Source: CALVUP01 sp964422195
GTDB lineage: Bacteria; Bacillota_I; Bacilli_A; RF39; UBA660
Reading direction: 5' to 3'
Length of the DNA stretch: 24,559 bases
Assembly: GCA_964422195.1 (NCBI GenBank)
Contig: CAYRAF010000016.1
Location: 1-24,559, forward strand
The translations under genes were made by a program, and so were the position numbers. Position 1 is the first letter of the stretch; each line of letters starts with the position of its first letter. Positions 21,938-24,559 of the stretch are shown here, one piece after another. The notes beneath the pieces are model-generated. The model was not told where the DNA came from, ran no database searches, and saw nothing but the letters and a program-made list of their open reading frames with translations.

Positions 21938-23914
21938 CTATTTTAATACTTCCTCTATTTTTTCTGTTATATATTCTACAGTAAAATTTGTTTTAATATC
22001 AATATCTTTCTTACTAGCAGAATAACCAAAATTATTTATTGTAAATAAATGTTTATCATTATTTTCAAATCTATACCATGAATATGCAGAAGATCTTTCA
22101 ATTATAAATATTGGTATTCCATTAGACAACACTTCTTTTTTATATTCATCATCCTGTTTTAAGAATCTCTCGATTGATGGCATACTAATTACCCTAATAC
22201 CAATATTTTTATTTTTAAAGTATTCTGCTACTTCCAACGTTAAATCCATATCTTCACCAGATGAAATTAATATAGCTTGTAATTCATTATTCTCTTTTTC
22301 TAATATATATCCACCCTTACTAACATCATTTATACTACTAGAACTCAAAATATTTGTTTTGTTTCTACTTAATACAATAGCAGTAGGATGAGTAAATATA
22401 GTTTTATACGTACCTATAACCTCATTAACATCACAAGGCCTAAATATTTCCAAATTAGGAATAGAACGTAATGCTACTAATTGTTCTACTGGTTGATGAG
22501 TAGCCCCATCTTCACCAATAGTCACCGAATCATGTGTAAAAATATATGTGACAGGTAAATCCATCATTGCACTCATTCTAATAGATGGTTTTAAGTAATC
22601 ACTAAACGCCAAAAATGTTGATGCAAAAGGTTTTAAGCCAACTAAAGCTAAACCATTAGAAATTGCTCCCATCGCGTGTTCCCTAACACCATAACGTATA
22701 TTTCTTCCCAAATGATTATCTTTAGAAAAATCATCATATTTATCTAAATATGCTTTTGTTGAAGAGGCTACATCAGCACTACCTCCAATAATTAAATTTG
22801 ATATTTCTCCTATACCATTTAAAGCCTTAGAAGAAGCAACTCTCAAAGATTCTTCTTTTTCATCTTGATAATCATACTTAAATCCTTTATAATCAAGCTC
22901 ACTATTTATATTGTTTAATTTTTCTAATGATTCTTTAACATCATCGTCAAGTTCATTATATCTATTCATATATTCTTCATACATAGAGATATTTCTAGAA
23001 TCTATTTGCTCTTTATATGAAACAACAGCTTCCTCTGATACATTAAAAGGAGCAACAATAGTCCCTAACTTTTCTTTTAATTGAATTGTATCTTTCTCAG
23101 ATAAAGTATTACCGTGAACTTTGTTTGAACCTTCATTAAAAGAATATTTACCAATAGTAGTATTAATAATTATGATACTAGGTTTTTCTTTTTCTTCTTT
23201 AGCACTAGTAATTGCCATATCTATATTATATATATCATCATCTGTTTCTAATACATTAAAATTAATAGACTTAAATCTTAGTTTTATATCATCAATAAAA
23301 GTATCATCAGTTTTTCCATCTAAACATATCTTATTACAATCGTACAACAATATTAATTTATTCAAACCAAGTTTTCCCGCTAATGAAGTGGCCTCGTAAC
23401 TAACACCCTCCATTAAATCACCATCACTGCATAAACAATATGTATAAAAATCTATCATATTTTCTTTTTCATACACTTTATTCAAATACGCTTCTCCTAT
23501 AGCCACACCAACAGCATTTGCTACACCTTGACCAAGAGGACCAGTAGTAACCTCTATACCAGGAGTTAACCTATATTCAGGATGTGCTGGAGTAATAGAA
23601 TCAAGTGTTCTAAATTTCTTTAAATCATCTAAACTAATATCATATCCAGTCATGTATAAATTAGCATACATTAAACTCGAAGCATGACCACAGGATAAAA
23701 TAAATCTATCTCTATTTAACCAACTTGGATTTTTACTATTAAACTTTAAATGTTTGGCATATAAAGTATATATAATGGGGGCTGCTCCTAAAGCAATCCC
23801 AGGGTGTCCACTACCAGCATTATTTATCATATCAATAGATAAACTTCTTAAATTATTAACTATCTTGATATCTTGTTTTAAATCAGGTTTTTGTTTTATA
23901 TTAAGTCCTAACAT
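21938..23914 (-). CDS. tkt: Transketolase
   Basis: A thiamine-diphosphate enzyme of the non-oxidative pentose phosphate pathway, moving two-carbon units between sugar phosphates. 658 residues, normal length. Seen: NAGSGHPGIALGAAP at the N-terminus, FILSCGHASSLMY, TGPLGQGVANAVG, and the ThDP/Mg motif CSDGDLMEGVSYEATSLAG. These are followed by RYGVREHAMGAISNG, which holds the catalytic glutamate, and THDSVTIGEDGATHQPVEQL. The common GHGS and TPGHPE motifs read GHAS and TPAHPE here, mild variants. Start ATG at 23914 with GGTGAT. A monocistronic unit with a long upstream region holding dyads and a GC-rich hairpin (see 23970-24135). Confidence 0.96.
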   Translation of the reverse strand: MLGLNIKQKPDLKQDIKIVNNLRSLSIDMINNAGSGHPGIALGAAPIIYTLYAKHLKFNSKNPSWLNRDRFILSCGHASSLMYANLYMTGYDISLDDLKKFRTLDSITPAHPEYRLTPGIEVTTGPLGQGVANAVGVAIGEAYLNKVYEKENMIDFYTYCLCSDGDLMEGVSYEATSLAGKLGLNKLILLYDCNKICLDGKTDDTFIDDIKLRFKSINFNVLETDDDIYNIDMAITSAKEEKEKPSIIIINTTIGKYSFNEGSNKVHGNTLSEKDTIQLKEKLGTIVAPFNVSEEAVVSYKEQIDSRNISMYEEYMNRYNELDDDVKESLEKLNNINSELDYKGFKYDYQDEKEESLRVASSKALNGIGEISNLIIGGSADVASSTKAYLDKYDDFSKDNHLGRNIRYGVREHAMGAISNGLALVGLKPFASTFLAFSDYLKPSIRMSAMMDLPVTYIFTHDSVTIGEDGATHQPVEQLVALRSIPNLEIFRPCDVNEVIGTYKTIFTHPTAIVLSRNKTNILSSSSINDVSKGGYILEKENNELQAILISSGEDMDLTLEVAEYFKNKNIGIRVISMPSIERFLKQDDEYKKEVLSNGIPIFIIERSSAYSWYRFENNDKHLFTINNFGYSASKKDIDIKTNFTVEYITEKIEEVLK

Positions 23915-23969
23915 TATATCACCATCCTATTATTAGTATATCATAGTTCACATATTGAAGTAAATTAAA

Positions 23970-23990
23970 GGAAGCAGATCCCCTGCCTCC
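23970..23990 (-). promoter_or_regulatory. GC-rich hairpin upstream of transketolase
   Basis: On the minus strand GGAGGCAG (23990-23983), loop GGGAT, CTGCTTCC (23977-23970): 8 bp with one G-U, then TTTAATTTA. It stands out in a very AT-rich region. It could be a leaky terminator for an upstream transcript or an attenuator in the tkt leader. The tkt -10 may be TATACT at about 23937-23942, after the hairpin. Confidence 0.45.
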
Positions 23991-23994
23991 ATCT

Positions 23995-24016
23995 ATGTTA
24001 AAACATGTAAACATGT
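23995..24016. promoter_or_regulatory. Overlapping dyads, possible operator upstream of transketolase
   Basis: ATGTT-AA-AACAT-like dyad at 23995-24006 and ACATGT-AA-ACATGT at 24003-24016, overlapping by four bases. They lie just downstream of a minus-strand TATAAT (24029-24024), the usual place for a repressor site. The regulator is unknown. Confidence 0.35.
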
Positions 24017-24175
24017 ACACTATATTATATTTATATTCTTATAATATGTTCCTTTTATTTTTTATAAATGGAATTTTATTTATCATAAAGTTCATATACT
24101 CTATTAAATAATCCATCTGTATGAACTGATTATTTCTTGTGGTGGCTGTCAAAAAGTAAGTCGAATGAGATTTAT

Positions 24176-24202
24176 AAAAAAACAACTATCCTTTAGATAA
24201 TT
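24176..24202 (-). terminator. Terminator of the partial gene at the right edge
   Basis: AATTATC (24202-24196) and GATAGTT (24190-24184) around a five-base loop, one U-G pair, then G and seven T (24182-24176). Confidence 0.8.
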
Positions 24203-24206
24203 CTTA

Positions 24207-24559
24207 TTACATTTTTTTAGAGAATTTTTTTGCAACCAATTCTTTTTTATTTTCAATAAATTCTTCACTATTAATTATAGATATTTCTTCATCAGTAAGT
24301 GGTTGTACTTTTATAGTTTGATTAAACATTGCTTTCTTTTCATCTGATATTTCTCCAGATATATCCTTATATTCACGGCAGAATAATTTATTGCCCTGAA
24401 AAATATTACTATAAACAACCAAATTAGTAGCAGTTCTTAACTCACCATCACCAGTATATGTAATTAATGATTCATCTATATCTAAACCATTAACTCCTAA
24501 ATTTTCAATTCTATATATATTCTTTTCAAGCAAATCAGTTCCTTTAAAATGTTTGCATA
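24207..24559 (-). CDS. Unknown protein, C-terminal part (may run off the window)
   Basis: The frame stays open to the window edge (…CKHFKGTDLLEKNIYRIENL), so it may be the end of a larger gene. Alternatively a TTG at 24533, with AAAGGA six bases before it, gives a 108-residue protein. The visible part is acidic and soluble, with segments such as GVNGLDIDESLITYTGDGEL and VQPLTDEEISIINSEEF, and ends in a lysine-rich tail. No family recognised. A good terminator follows the stop. Confidence 0.65.
   Translation of the reverse strand, partial: CKHFKGTDLLEKNIYRIENLGVNGLDIDESLITYTGDGELRTATNLVVYSNIFQGNKLFCREYKDISGEISDEKKAMFNQTIKVQPLTDEEISIINSEEFIENKKELVAKKFSKKM

Larger units (their letters stand above)
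23936..24180. other. Intergenic region between tkt and the partial gene
   Basis: About 240 bases before the next terminator without a convincing ORF on either strand. It holds the dyads and hairpin described separately, a TATAAT at 24029-24024 (minus) and interleaved inverted repeats at 24089-24135. A GC-richer patch at about 24140-24170 (gtggtggctgtcaaaaag) has no identified role. Confidence 0.5.

Noticed and set aside
24136..24172. Possible insertion-sequence end (gtggctgtcaaaaagtaagtc)
   Set aside because: It faintly recalls terminal repeats of some Gram-positive insertion sequences, but there is no matching second end, no target duplication and no transposase remnant in the window.
1..24559. 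CRISPR arrays, rRNA, tRNA genes, prophage or transposase genes
   Set aside because: Looked for on both strands; no regularly spaced repeats, no tRNA cloverleaf and no mobile-element proteins were seen.

Overview
The window comes from a very AT-rich, low-GC Gram-positive genome. Several traits point to a walled, Bacilli-like member of Bacillota. It carries a single-chain (alpha2 type) glycyl-tRNA synthetase behind a T-box, the DnaI helicase loader, MraY, an FtsW/SpoVE flippase-like polymerase and a PASTA-bearing penicillin-binding protein. Ribosome binding sites are strong (AGGAGG or GGTGAT). UGA is a normal stop: two genes end in ATGA overlaps. That fits uncultured gut lineages near Erysipelotrichia/RF39 better than Mycoplasma. 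The taxonomic statement is inference. Most genes lie on the minus strand, so transcription mostly runs right to left.

Right part (about 15.7-24.5 kb, minus strand): a partial unknown gene, transketolase, a SpoVD/PBP2-type transpeptidase, three genes of unknown function (one a membrane protein with a long disordered N-terminus), mraY and ftsW/spoVE. This is a thinned-out division and cell-wall cluster: murE, murD and murG are absent and unknown genes sit in their places. Most units are closed by their own hairpin-plus-T-run terminator.

Middle part (about 7.4-15.7 kb): a strong-promoter unknown gene on plus, two flavoproteins in a translationally coupled pair, guanylate kinase on plus, a small two-helix membrane protein overlapping a DUF3603-like gene, a tyrosine/asparagine-rich small protein on plus, a lysine/threonine-rich tail-anchored protein, dnaI, and a DUF1016 (YhcG) PD-(D/E)XK nuclease.

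Left part (1-7.4 kb, minus strand): a single-pass membrane protein, priA, an unknown 217-residue protein, fmt, two unknown proteins, then a promoter and T-box that control an unknown 262-residue gene overlapping the start of glyS.

The most interesting unannotated structure is at 4.23-4.56 kb, between priA and the 217-residue gene. A 31-codon ORF for a single-helix hydrophobic peptide has its own plus-strand promoter, a Shine-Dalgarno site buried in a hairpin, a 5' end that can pair with its own 3' end, and its own terminator. From the other strand a promoter drives a short RNA of about 115 nt that overlaps the 3' end of the peptide mRNA and ends at a hairpin followed by seven T. This is the layout of a type I toxin-antitoxin locus, with a peptide I do not recognise from known families. 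The second most interesting item is the T-box before glyS: its antiterminator and terminator are intact, but the leader is too short for a normal Stem I.
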